Source of the DNA: Planctomycetales bacterium
GTDB lineage: Bacteria; Planctomycetota; Planctomycetia; Pirellulales; Pirellulaceae
Assembly: GCA_020427005.1 (NCBI GenBank)
Contig: JAGQOY010000002.1
Span: 1-64,000 of the forward strand
Direction: 5' to 3'
Length of the DNA: 64,000 nucleotides
How positions within the stretch are numbered: position 1 is the first letter of the stretch; every line of letters begins with the position of its first letter. This document shows positions 16,824-25,008 of the stretch, in pieces. The notes beneath the pieces were generated by a model, which did no database searches, was not told the origin of the DNA, and was given only the letters and a program-made list of their open reading frames with translations. The position numbers were made by a program, and so were the translations under genes.

Positions 16824-17531
16824 TTATTGTAATTCTATGTTCAACGTCTTACGCCAACGCATCCACGACTTTGGTGGGAAGCATTGGAAACTCATAGTTT
16901 CTTTCTTGGTTGGATGGCTCACGGTTACTTGGTGACAATGTAAGGCGATTCCCATGGGAAATGAGACAGTGGAGCCGTATTTTCGGTCGCCAACAATTGG
17001 GAAGCCGAGCTCTGCCAGTTGAATTCGAATCTGGTGCTTTCTCCCGGTTAGTAGCTGCACTTCAAGCCAACTACAATGTTGATCGTACTTCAGTGTACGT
17101 AGCCTTAGTGCGGCCAGTTGTGCAGTTGGGGATTGATTTGCAGCACAGACCATGCGCTGTGATGCATCGTCTTTACGAATCCAATTTTCTAAAGTGTACC
17201 AAGCAGAATGATGACAGTTGCCCTCGACCACGGCCCAGTAGCGTTTATCGACTTGCTGGTTTCTGATTTGTTCAGATAACCTGGCTGCAGCCTTACTGGT
17301 TCTGGCTAGCACTAAAACTCCGGAAACCAGTTTATCCAAACGACTAACAATGCCTACGAAAACATTTCCGGGTTTGCGGTATTTGACCTTGAGGTATTCA
17401 GCAGCCAGCCCGTAAGCCGAGGGTTGTTCTGTGGTTCCCATTGTGGCTAAGCCAGTAGGTTTGTTAACTACTAACAGATGATTATCCTCATATAGAACTG
17501 TCATGTTTTTGGGCATGGGTGTGGATTCCAC
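16824..17531 (-). CDS. RluA-family RNA pseudouridine synthase
   Basis: This 235-residue protein contains VVNKPTGL near 21, the catalytic-aspartate motif SRLDKLVSGVLVLAR at about 63-77, and GRKHQIRIQLAELGFPIVGD near 165, the signature of the RluA/RluC/RluD family that isomerises uridine to pseudouridine in rRNA or tRNA. The usual HRLD-x-x-TSG is SRLDKLVSG here, but the Asp is kept. No S4 domain is present, so it is of the short RluA type; the target cannot be predicted. The GTG start at 17531 abuts the stop of the isochorismatase-ThuA gene, so they are probably co-transcribed; ATG codons at 17516 and 17504 are alternative starts. Confidence 0.9.
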   Translation of the reverse strand: MESTPMPKNMTVLYEDNHLLVVNKPTGLATMGTTEQPSAYGLAAEYLKVKYRKPGNVFVGIVSRLDKLVSGVLVLARTSKAAARLSEQIRNQQVDKRYWAVVEGNCHHSAWYTLENWIRKDDASQRMVCAANQSPTAQLAALRLRTLKYDQHCSWLEVQLLTGRKHQIRIQLAELGFPIVGDRKYGSTVSFPMGIALHCHQVTVSHPTKKETMSFQCFPPKSWMRWRKTLNIELQ

Positions 17532-19208
17532 TTAGCGTTGCTTACCTTTGCCGGAAGCGTGCATTTGGTTTTGCGTAATGGTGGACTCCAATGAGCAAAG
17601 CTCTTGACCGCAGGACCACCGGATCGCATTAGCTAGAAAATTTTCAAACTCGGGCTTGGCAAAATCGTCCACGTGTCCCAACGAGGTGTAAAACGAGCGA
17701 CCTCCGTCGGCCCTCACAAAAGTCCAAGCTACTGGCTCAGCGGGCTGGCCTTCCACTGTACCCAGAAGCAGCACCCGATTGCCTGCTGCTAGAGGGGATG
17801 TTTTATAAAGCGAGCCTCCTGGTGAGATTTGATCTAGGTGGCGAGCCGCGTCGAGGAGCGGGTGATGTGCTGAACCTGGAAGTGAAAGAGTGGATTTCAA
17901 ATTGTTTCCATAGTGATTCGTATAGTTTCCACCAAAAACTTGAGAATCAAACAATGGCCAAACATCCAGTCCAGCTGCTGGTTCTTGGTTTCGTAAGGCG
18001 AAAGCGTGGCTGGCAGTCCGAATTCCTAGCACCGGTTTGCCCTTGGCTACAAAGTTTCGAATTAAGTCTAGATCAGACTTTGGTAACGGACGACGTCGTA
18101 CGCTAACCAAGAGTGCATTCGCGTCATCGATTTGTTCCATACCCGGAATAGAACTCCGATCGCTCTCACTCCCATAGAAGTACGTGACGCTGAATCCTCG
18201 ACCAAGGTGTTTGGCTGCAAATATCGGCAGGGATTGTTCGGTACGATATTCATCCTCGGCCATGATAATCGCCAATCGAATACGCCGATCATTCGAAAAT
18301 CGAAACTCTGTTCCACCCAAAACTTGATTGCTTGCAATAGTTGGACAAACGAAACGCTCAATGTGGGCAACAACCAGATCGGTCCCTGTAAAGTGATCCA
18401 CGTATGGCCAGGCTTGTGGGTCATACATGGTGTCAGTCAAGTCACGAACTAAAACAACATTCTTACCTGCTTCGCGCAGTCGCCGTAATCCAAACGGTCG
18501 CCCTAGTACGCACATGTTGGTATGCACACCCACGAGCATCACATTGTCTAATTGATACTGCGTGAGAATATTCCAAATCTCCGATCCATTGTCTGAAATA
18601 AAATCTAGTTCGTGGTCGATTGTCAGTCCCTCGGCCTGGCGCACCCATGGGCTGCGCGGGTTGCGTCCCATAGAAGCTAATTGGCTGGCCCAAAGTTGAT
18701 GTTCCAACGGGTCATCGTCTTCACCGCCTTGGGATTGATCGATGGGGTATGCAGCGAGTTCTTCACTGGGAATCTGGTCGCACCAGGAGTTGATATCAGT
18801 TGGATATTGCTCGGTTGCCGGAACCGTTTGGGCGCGAATTCTGGCAGGAGTATTTTCGTAAGCTGCCATGCAGGAACTGGGAGCATGTATGATTTTTGCT
18901 CCCTGGGCACGCATCGTATTGAGGAAGGAATCCATTCTGGGAACTAATTCATGAACTCGCCGAACGGCATTCACGCAATGATGTGAGTCCCACATGTCAC
19001 AAACGATCACAGCAGTTCGCGTTGGACTCCAGTTGTCTTGGCGAGTAAGTCGATGGAAAGCATGTTGCACGGTTTGGTCTGGATTATCGACGCTTTCAAA
19101 GACTGGCGTTTGATATCGCAGAGTGAGAGCCAGTGGTTCTTGGGCGGACAATAGGCTGCAGATCATGAGTACAATCAATGAAGGAGTTATCGCCAATCGG
19201 AATATCAT
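17532..19208 (-). CDS. Exported isochorismatase-like and ThuA-like fusion protein
   Basis: The 558-residue product begins with a signal peptide ending near LLSAQ (residue 23). Residues about 60-290 resemble the isochorismatase/cysteine hydrolase fold, with AVIVCDMWDSHHC near 66 (catalytic Asp) and VGVHTNMCVLGRPFG near 228 (nucleophile Cys). Residues about 310-540 resemble the ThuA/trehalose-utilisation glutamine-amidotransferase-like fold, ending in SLGHVDDF and NAIRWSCG. ThuA-like domains are abundant in planctomycete exported proteins and are linked to sugar metabolism, but the substrate is unknown. AAGGAG lies seven bases before the ATG. The product likely acts in the periplasm. Confidence 0.87.
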   Translation of the reverse strand: MIFRLAITPSLIVLMICSLLSAQEPLALTLRYQTPVFESVDNPDQTVQHAFHRLTRQDNWSPTRTAVIVCDMWDSHHCVNAVRRVHELVPRMDSFLNTMRAQGAKIIHAPSSCMAAYENTPARIRAQTVPATEQYPTDINSWCDQIPSEELAAYPIDQSQGGEDDDPLEHQLWASQLASMGRNPRSPWVRQAEGLTIDHELDFISDNGSEIWNILTQYQLDNVMLVGVHTNMCVLGRPFGLRRLREAGKNVVLVRDLTDTMYDPQAWPYVDHFTGTDLVVAHIERFVCPTIASNQVLGGTEFRFSNDRRIRLAIIMAEDEYRTEQSLPIFAAKHLGRGFSVTYFYGSESDRSSIPGMEQIDDANALLVSVRRRPLPKSDLDLIRNFVAKGKPVLGIRTASHAFALRNQEPAAGLDVWPLFDSQVFGGNYTNHYGNNLKSTLSLPGSAHHPLLDAARHLDQISPGGSLYKTSPLAAGNRVLLLGTVEGQPAEPVAWTFVRADGGRSFYTSLGHVDDFAKPEFENFLANAIRWSCGQELCSLESTITQNQMHASGKGKQR

Positions 19209-19270
19209 CTACCAGCTCCTTGAGAGGGATTTTCTAATCTCTGGAATGAAGGTTTATTAGAGTACCATTT

Positions 19271-19957
19271 TTAAGCTTCTGGAATGTTACGGTCTGAGTT
19301 TTGTTGCTCGACTGCAGTAATTTGATTTAAGACGGACTGTAGTTGAGCTAGCTCGGGCTGTGTATTGAAACACCAGTAGCCAGGTCCATCAGTCTGGGAA
19401 ATTGAGAAGGAGCGGCAATGGGAAGATTGACAAATCTGTCGTAGCGAGCGTGATGATGTGCTAAGGGCTGAACTAACCTCTGGCAGACAATCTGTATGGA
19501 AAAGCGCCGGTAAGGGTCGTAGTTCTTTTGAATCAAGGTCTTGAAAGCAAACGACTTTGGTATCTTTTTCAATCGTCTGAGCCAGCGACAAAAACCACGA
19601 TGATTGCCACAGTAGTTGGTCACAGCTTACCAGGAGTAGCCAGCCCCCAGCGGATGAGTGCTCTAAGCGGTGCTGGAGAGCAGTTTCTAACCCCGCTAAA
19701 GGACCTTGGTTGTTGGTCCGATCCTCTAAGCAAATGATTCCTAAGGCAGCAAAACGGGCAGAATTATCCGCCACGACGTGTGTGACATGCCCCTGCTTGC
19801 GCAAGCTGTCGAGGAGAGACTGTAATAGGGTAGTTTCTGCTCCAAAGGTACTGATCCTAACGAGAGCTTTGTTGGAACCGAAGCGAGAGCTTCGTCCACC
19901 TGCTAATACATACGCCGGACAATCGTTATTCTGAATATGCCAAGGTTGAATAGACAT
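19271..19957 (-). CDS. MobA-like molybdenum cofactor nucleotidyltransferase
   Basis: The 228-residue product shows the MobA/IspD-like nucleotidyltransferase start AYVLAGGRSSRFGSNKALV at about 15-33, NQGPLAGLETAL near 85, and SCDQ near 112 as the metal-binding aspartate. LRPLPALFH near 150 matches the MobA RPLPLPALY region. MobA adds GMP (MocA adds CMP) to molybdopterin; the C-terminal half here is divergent and ends with polar residues, so the exact activity is uncertain. A perfect dyad lies 38 bp upstream of the ATG. The gene is divergent from dapB. Confidence 0.8.
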   Translation of the reverse strand: MSIQPWHIQNNDCPAYVLAGGRSSRFGSNKALVRISTFGAETTLLQSLLDSLRKQGHVTHVVADNSARFAALGIICLEDRTNNQGPLAGLETALQHRLEHSSAGGWLLLVSCDQLLWQSSWFLSLAQTIEKDTKVVCFQDLDSKELRPLPALFHTDCLPEVSSALSTSSRSLRQICQSSHCRSFSISQTDGPGYWCFNTQPELAQLQSVLNQITAVEQQNSDRNIPEA

Positions 19958-19994
19958 GTAGCGGTGACAAGCTCTTGCTGGCAGGGGGTGTGCA

Positions 19995-20021
19995 TCATAA
20001 CCTTCAGCCTGAAGGTTATGA
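19995..20021. promoter_or_regulatory. Perfect 12-bp inverted repeat with 3-base loop
   Basis: The arms tcataaccttca and tgaaggttatga are exact complements around gcc. There is no T-run on either strand, so it is not a standard terminator. It lies 38 bp upstream of the MobA-like start and 216 bp upstream of dapB, in a divergent promoter region. A repressor or activator operator, or an RNA hairpin in the 5-prime leader of the MobA-like gene, both fit. Confidence 0.6.
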
Positions 20022-20237
20022 CTCTTGATGATGACGGGTTAGAGCGAAGCCCTGGCTCAGTTTCAACGCCGGGGCAAGCGGCACCTACCAACTATCACGC
20101 GCCTTTGTATGCTTATCAATCCAATCTACACACAAACGACGCCTACTTGGCGAACTCCAGGCAAAGATGTGTGATGTTTCGTACTATCGACAACGATGGA
20201 TGGCTACGGTTTTAGGTAAATTGAGGGGGGGTGGTGC

Positions 20238-21035
20238 GTGAGTGTTAAGCTAATAATCAATGGTGCTGCTGGCCGCATGGGAAAGCGATTAGTGGCCTTG
20301 GCCTCAGCGGATCCAGAGTTAGAGCTAATTGCGGCTGTGGATACAGCTTCACATCCTAGTCAAAACGCGGATGCGGGTACGTTAGCTGGAGTTGGCGAAA
20401 TTGGTTTGCCTTTGACACACGATTTTGACGCTGCTGGCCAAGTTGCGATCGACTTTTCTTCGCCTGCTGGTCTCGATATGGCGTTAGAGGCTTGCAGTAC
20501 CGCTGGAATTCCGTTGGTGGTCGCTACAACTGGGCTTAGCGATTCACAAATGCAAGAAATCCGCCAAGCCGCACATAAAATTGCTATCTGTTGGGCTCCC
20601 AATATGTCATTGGCCGTCAATTTGACCATGGTTCTGGCTCGCCAAGCCGCAAAAGCTTTGAAGCACATTCCGCAGGGCGCAGATGTGGAGATAATTGAGC
20701 GGCATCATCGTTTTAAAGAAGACTCGCCCAGCGGGACCGCGCTGAAATTTGGTGAGATAATCTCTGCCGAAATGGGGCTCAATCGGCATGTACATGGTCG
20801 GGAGGGGCAATGCGGTGCTCGTACGCGTGATGAAATAGGATACCATGCGGTACGCGTGGGAGACGATCCGGGGCAGCACACCATCGTCTTCGGCATGTTG
20901 GGGGAAACAATTGAACTTCGAGTCGCTGCTTCGAACCGTGATTGTTATGCGCTCGGAGCACTGGCGGCTGCCAAGTTTCTAATTGGCAAAGAACCGAAGT
21001 TGTACAACATGTTTGACGTGCTCGGACTTTCGTAG
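20238..21035 (+). CDS. dapB: 4-hydroxy-tetrahydrodipicolinate reductase
   Basis: DapB reduces hydroxytetrahydrodipicolinate with NAD(P)H in the lysine/diaminopimelate pathway. The 265-residue product has the cofactor motif INGAAGRMGK at about 7-16, ATTGLSDSQ near 97, and ERHHRFKEDSPSGTAL at about 154-169 with the catalytic His and Lys. GARTRDEIGYHAVRVGD follows near 195. Length is normal. The start is GTG at 20238, with a purine-rich gagggggggtgg just upstream. The last 15 bases before 21051 separate it from a convergent minus-strand gene. A diaminopimelate pathway is notable because planctomycete walls were long thought to lack peptidoglycan. Confidence 0.96.
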   Translation: MSVKLIINGAAGRMGKRLVALASADPELELIAAVDTASHPSQNADAGTLAGVGEIGLPLTHDFDAAGQVAIDFSSPAGLDMALEACSTAGIPLVVATTGLSDSQMQEIRQAAHKIAICWAPNMSLAVNLTMVLARQAAKALKHIPQGADVEIIERHHRFKEDSPSGTALKFGEIISAEMGLNRHVHGREGQCGARTRDEIGYHAVRVGDDPGQHTIVFGMLGETIELRVAASNRDCYALGALAAAKFLIGKEPKLYNMFDVLGLS

Positions 21036-21050
21036 CATCGATCGCTAGTG

Positions 21051-22418
21051 CTAGTGATTCAAGTTCCGAAGAGAACTGAAGCTGTCCACTCCGTTGGCAG
21101 TGCGTGTGGTGCGCGAAGCGCGCAATGGTAACCATCGGAGTAGGCGCTGCGCAGAATCCGATTCAATGAGTGGTGGAGAAGTTTGGGAAAGGGCCTGGAT
21201 TCTCCCAAACAGTAATTGTGGCAGCTGCTCAAGTGGTAGGGCTTCATCCCAATGTTGAATTCCGCGGGCAGCCAAGAGGCCTCTGGCATCACAGAGTACC
21301 GCTCCGGAGTTGTTTTGGTCGCCAGCCAATTGAAATTTGTCGGGGCGAATGCTGAAGATAACACTAGCCGTCTCGAAACTCAAATCGGATATCGGGTTTT
21401 CAATTTTCGCTGAATGATCCAGGAGGCCCAATTCTGACATGTTCCGTAATAGTTGGCTACTGATTCGTCCGTCTTCTGCCACTAAGCCTCCGAGGGCACT
21501 TTCCAAGCCCTCATTGGTCAAATGTGCTTCATTTAAGCTAATATGTCCAAAGCCCGTCATGACAGCATTCGAAACGCCTGTCAATTGTCCAAAGTTGATG
21601 TTTCGTAGTTGACAGTTCTTTAAAGTAGCGTGCCATTGTGAATCCTGAACTCTGAGATCTAGGGCTCCTTGGAATTCGGTGTGGGGTCCAAGCTCAGCCA
21701 GTCCCCGCCAGAGAGGACTGAGTAGTTCGCAAGGAATGGGCTTGGTTCCTGTAATGAGTTGAAGCTCCGTGGACAAATGCTGTGGAGCATGGTTCCGTTT
21801 GACAAAAATCTGGCTAGCGGCCGGACTCGGGTTGTCCTCAGTTAGAGGGCCTTGTTGAAAATGCAATTCGACAACGACGTGTTCCTTGCGGGGCCGCAAT
21901 TCAACCTGAATGTTCCGAAGAAAACTTTCATCGGCATCCTCTGAAACAAACGCTAGCTGGTTCAGTGTCACGTCGGCCGCCTGGGTGTGTTCTCCGGTAC
22001 GACATAGAAACCAATCGTGAATCATTCGCCAGGATGTCGCCAGCTGCGATTTTTGCCATCGACAGTCACTGAGCAGGATCTGCCAGCGCCGACTTTCGAA
22101 CCGAACATCAGCAGTATGAACCTCGCCGATGAATTCTTTTGTTTCTGGGTGATAAAGCTTCAGGCCAGACAACTGGTGGTGGAACGGGGTTCGAGACCTC
22201 ACCTGCTGGATCTGAACTTCGACGCCAAGTTGCGCTGATAGCGGCTGTGTCCAGCGTCGCAATTGCCAGCCTTGGAAAGTCGACGAGGATTGTAGTAGGC
22301 AATAAGCAACTGCCGTTGCGAGAGGCAAGAATCCCGCCGCAATAAATGCCAATTTATATAGCCCACGCCGTGTTGACTGATGTAGCTGCCAACTTCGAGG
22401 GCCCATAGGTTGGGGCAT
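21051..22418 (-). CDS. Unknown membrane-anchored protein, AsmA-like in layout
   Basis: I cannot name this 455-residue protein. It has a basic N-terminus and one membrane segment at about 22-42 (LAFIAAGFLPLATAVAYCLL), then a long beta-rich exported part (for example VEVQIQQVRSRTPFHHQLSGLKLYHPET near 67-94, here LSGLKLYHP at 83-91). That pattern, one anchor followed by repeating beta strands on lipid-transfer-like repeats, resembles AsmA/YhdP-like proteins, but I see no diagnostic motif. It is convergent with dapB. A role in envelope biogenesis is only a guess. Confidence 0.68.
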   Translation of the reverse strand: MPQPMGPRSWQLHQSTRRGLYKLAFIAAGFLPLATAVAYCLLQSSSTFQGWQLRRWTQPLSAQLGVEVQIQQVRSRTPFHHQLSGLKLYHPETKEFIGEVHTADVRFESRRWQILLSDCRWQKSQLATSWRMIHDWFLCRTGEHTQAADVTLNQLAFVSEDADESFLRNIQVELRPRKEHVVVELHFQQGPLTEDNPSPAASQIFVKRNHAPQHLSTELQLITGTKPIPCELLSPLWRGLAELGPHTEFQGALDLRVQDSQWHATLKNCQLRNINFGQLTGVSNAVMTGFGHISLNEAHLTNEGLESALGGLVAEDGRISSQLLRNMSELGLLDHSAKIENPISDLSFETASVIFSIRPDKFQLAGDQNNSGAVLCDARGLLAARGIQHWDEALPLEQLPQLLFGRIQALSQTSPPLIESDSAQRLLRWLPLRASRTTRTANGVDSFSSLRNLNH

Positions 22419-22727
22419 TAGTCTAAGTTCCTGTCACGCGGCAAGCTACAAGAGAAAAGTTGCAGTGGAAGATTACCGTATATCCCTTGTCTGATGCAAT
22501 CTTGAATGCTTGACGCTGCGCTCTTTTGCTAGCAATGAATGTCGTGCTCACACGCAATTCAATCGCTAAGCCAATAGCATGGTTTTGTCGAGACATATTC
22601 AAGGCTTCAAGCGTCGAACGTTGAAAAGCGTTGGAACTATTTTGGGTGGAAACAAAGAAAAAGCTCCGTAGTGAAAACTACAGAGCTTTGCATGAATATT
22701 TGGGTCAGGTTTGAAAGCCCTCTGACC
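22419..22727. other. Intergenic region, 309 bp, with a minus-strand terminator
   Basis: The region holds the terminator of the lipoprotein gene at 22655-22689 and, in the rest, presumably the promoter of the 455-residue membrane protein gene. No gene is seen. Confidence 0.55.
22655..22689 (-). terminator. Rho-independent terminator after the lipoprotein gene
   Basis: On the minus strand the arms aaagctctgtagt and actacggagcttt pair with one mismatch around a ttttc-type loop, followed by a T-rich run. It sits 39 bp after the stop of the lipoprotein gene and should end the DUF1559/lipoprotein transcript. Confidence 0.88.
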
Positions 22728-23171
22728 TCAGTAACCGTCGTTTCCAGAGAGTATCTTGCCACCAGATTCTAATTGAAAATCGGCGACGTTCTCTTTACCA
22801 TCCTCGACGGTGAACTCCAGTTTTGAAGTCTGATTGTATTCCATCGGAATGGTTTCTTTGGAGCCTGGGATTGGATTACCATCCTCATCCTCGCCCGGGT
22901 CACGCACCGTGGTGATGCGCACCTTATTAAGACCGGGGATGGTTCCCATCCGGCCGCCGCTAAATCGCAATTCGTATTGGCCCTCTTTATCGGTTCGCGC
23001 AACTGCAGGTCGCCCTCCAGAGGTCGGGATAAAGATCACGGTAGCATATTCCAGAGGTTTACCATCCATCGTTACCGTGCCTTTGACGGAAGCAATGTCT
23101 GGCCCAGATGGAGAGCAGCCTATCGCGATAAATGCAAATGTGAGGAGAGAAAAAACACGTAATGGTTTCAT
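22728..23171 (-). CDS. Small exported lipoprotein with carboxypeptidase-regulatory-like fold
   Basis: The 147-residue product starts with a lipoprotein signal (hydrophobic stretch then FIAIGC, lipidated Cys at 19). The rest reads as one Ig-like beta domain of the carboxypeptidase-regulatory type: VKGTVTMDGKPLEYATVIFIP at about 29-49 (shown here only as VKGTVTMDGKPL and YATVIFIP), then TDKEGQYELRF near 81 and KVRITTVRDP near 103. Such proteins are commonly placed next to DUF1559 genes in planctomycetes, as here (120 bp behind one on the same strand). The role is unknown; it should sit in the periplasm or on the outer membrane. Confidence 0.85.
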   Translation of the reverse strand: MKPLRVFSLLTFAFIAIGCSPSGPDIASVKGTVTMDGKPLEYATVIFIPTSGGRPAVARTDKEGQYELRFSGGRMGTIPGLNKVRITTVRDPGEDEDGNPIPGSKETIPMEYNQTSKLEFTVEDGKENVADFQLESGGKILSGNDGY

Positions 23172-23291
23172 GGTCGTTAGTTTTCTTGCTTAATCCAAAA
23201 TCCGCGAAGACAAAAACACGATCAAAAAACAACATTCCCAGGTGAAGGCCGCCCGGGAATGTGCGCTTAACTTGCCTTTGCTAATAGTTAG

Positions 23292-24284
23292 CTACAGATC
23301 CAATGAAACAACCTGTCCATCCTGGGCTGAGAACAATCGCTGGTAAGTTCCATAGAATGGACCGCCAGCTGATTGGCGGAATGCTGCAGCATTGTTAATC
23401 CAAGGTGTAGACGTATGGTCAATGTTGTCAGATAAGAAGTGGACTGAACCATCACCAAAACAGAACTGAGCACCTCCGGTGTGAAAGCTACCTGCAGTTC
23501 GGTGGGGCTGCGGGTTGCCCTCGGGCTGCGTCCAGTTCATTGGCCACTCGCCTTGAACCATGAGTGCGTTGGAAGCGCCTGTGGTATAAGTCAGCTGATC
23601 GGATGCGCCATAAACACGGGCACGATTACGGCGATTGTTGTCCATATCCCAGCGGGCTTCGGCGACGACAATCTGGTTGGAAGTTCCGTCTGCCATGTCC
23701 TTCAATCGGTAGTTTTCACGATTATTGCGGTCGAAAATGCCGTTCCAGCGCAATGTATTTGTGTTGGCATTCATCCGATTGCTTGAATAGCCGTTATAGG
23801 AAGAGCCAGCGCCCTGATAACTGCTGGTAGCTGAGGGACGAATTTGGCCGTCGTTGAAAACCAATGGCTTGGTATCCGAAGGGCACGTAAAGGTCGCTTG
23901 AGGAGTAGCGCAGAGAATTCCATTTTGGGTATTGGTTTTCTCCATGATGACGATGTTTGAATTGAACTGATTGTAAATGGCAGTTTGTTCAATGAATGGC
24001 AGAATCGCCCAGCCCCAACCATAGCCCATGCCACCGTTATTGGGATTAGTCTGATCAGGGCCATGCCAGCCGCGGTAGTGGTGGCCGTAAGGAATTGCCT
24101 TGTACGCACTTTCATAGTTCAGCAATGCGAGCCCCAATTGCTTTAAGTTGTTGCTGCACTGCATTCGCCTGGCGGCTTCCCGGGCTGCTTGAACTGCAGG
24201 CAGCAAAAGTCCGACTAGAATTCCGATGATTGCAATAACCACCAGTAATTCAACTAACGTGAATCCGTACCGTCGTCTCATCAT
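23292..24284 (-). CDS. DUF1559 prepilin-like protein
   Basis: The 330-residue product opens with [19 protein letters not shown], a type IV prepilin/pseudopilin cleavage and methylation signal followed by one hydrophobic helix. Next come the DUF1559 core ([21 protein letters not shown] near 37-57, in part [13 protein letters not shown]; then [12 protein letters not shown] near 69) and the C-terminal [16 protein letters not shown] near 290. DUF1559 (type II secretion-like major-pseudopilin-domain) families are massively expanded in planctomycetes; their function is not settled, with surface or secretion roles proposed. CGGAG lies a suitable distance before the ATG. The gene is followed by a small lipoprotein gene and a shared terminator. 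Confidence 0.93.
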   Translation of the reverse strand: MMRRRYGFTLVELLVVIAIIGILVGLLLPAVQAAREAARRMQCSNNLKQLGLALLNYESAYKAIPYGHHYRGWHGPDQTNPNNGGMGYGWGWAILPFIEQTAIYNQFNSNIVIMEKTNTQNGILCATPQATFTCPSDTKPLVFNDGQIRPSATSSYQGAGSSYNGYSSNRMNANTNTLRWNGIFDRNNRENYRLKDMADGTSNQIVVAEARWDMDNNRRNRARVYGASDQLTYTTGASNALMVQGEWPMNWTQPEGNPQPHRTAGSFHTGGAQFCFGDGSVHFLSDNIDHTSTPWINNAAAFRQSAGGPFYGTYQRLFSAQDGQVVSLDL

Positions 24285-25008
24285 TTGAGCTCCGATGAAT
24301 AGAAGAGAAGAAACAAAAATAGGACCGACACCAAAAGATGAAGGTTTCGTAGTCTAGGTTTGTCGCCACGACCAACGCACCGGCTCTTGAGGCGCAGATT
24401 TATTAAAACAAATTTATGTGACATATTCAATTATTACAGGAAAATAATGTGCAATTGAGAAGCCAAAACAGACAGATTGACCCGCTATAACGGCATTGGT
24501 ATCCACACATCGTTCAAAGGTTTTTCCTTGCCCTGCCAAAGGAGTGTAAGGAACGAGTCCACGAGTTTCCGGGGAGGTCGGTAAAGTGAGGATACTTGCA
24601 AATCGCTTTCGGAGCCCCTCCCCGAAGTTCGGTCCTCAACTTCGACCCTCCCCAAGGTGGGTTAGAGATTTGTGTAGATACCAATGCTTAAAGGTGGGGT
24701 TTTTTCTGGAGGATTTGGAAAAGAAGAAGTCCCCTAAACGAGATGTTGGCATTCCGGCGAGCAGTTCAAGCCGTCGACTGCATTCTTTTTTTGCTCGACA
24801 AGCGATACCAGGACGCGGCGCGCACTGGGATGGTTAGGCTCCAGCTGACACCATGAAGCGCGCATTGCTTTCGAAAAGAACCTTTTCGGTTAGTTGTATT
24901 TCTTCGTATGAGACTCGCAAAATAGTCGAGGACATGGTGCCGATTCATCTTGGGGTGAGGATGGCTATTTGGTAGAGTCCCCTCGACTATTGTCAAAGGA
25001 ACAGACAG
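24285..25008. other. Long divergent intergenic region, 724 bp
   Basis: No convincing gene is seen on either strand between the DUF1559 gene and the TPR lipoprotein gene. It holds several dyads: CGGGGAGG (24570-24577) with CCTCCCCG (24617-24624), cgaagtt (24623-24629) with aacttcg (24638-24644), and an 11-bp inverted repeat at 24921-24991. Two ccctcccc blocks repeat within 40 bp. The left part (about 24300-24480) is AT-rich and likely carries the DUF1559 promoter. Confidence 0.5.
24921..24991 (+). promoter_or_regulatory. 11-bp inverted repeat just before a ribosome-binding site
   Basis: Arms aatagtcgagg (24921-24931) and cctcgactatt (24981-24991) are exact complements separated by 49 bases. 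The right arm ends about three bases before AAAGGA, the likely ribosome-binding site of the TPR gene that starts at 25009. A leader hairpin that tunes translation is possible. Confidence 0.45.

Noticed and set aside
19958..20237. Small plus-strand frame of 92 codons before dapB
   Set aside because: It crosses the 12-bp dyad and has no initiation site or protein character.
24841..24976. 40-codon frame MKRALLSKRTF before the TPR lipoprotein gene
   Set aside because: It has no ribosome-binding site and runs through the inverted repeat; the shape is that of a chance frame.
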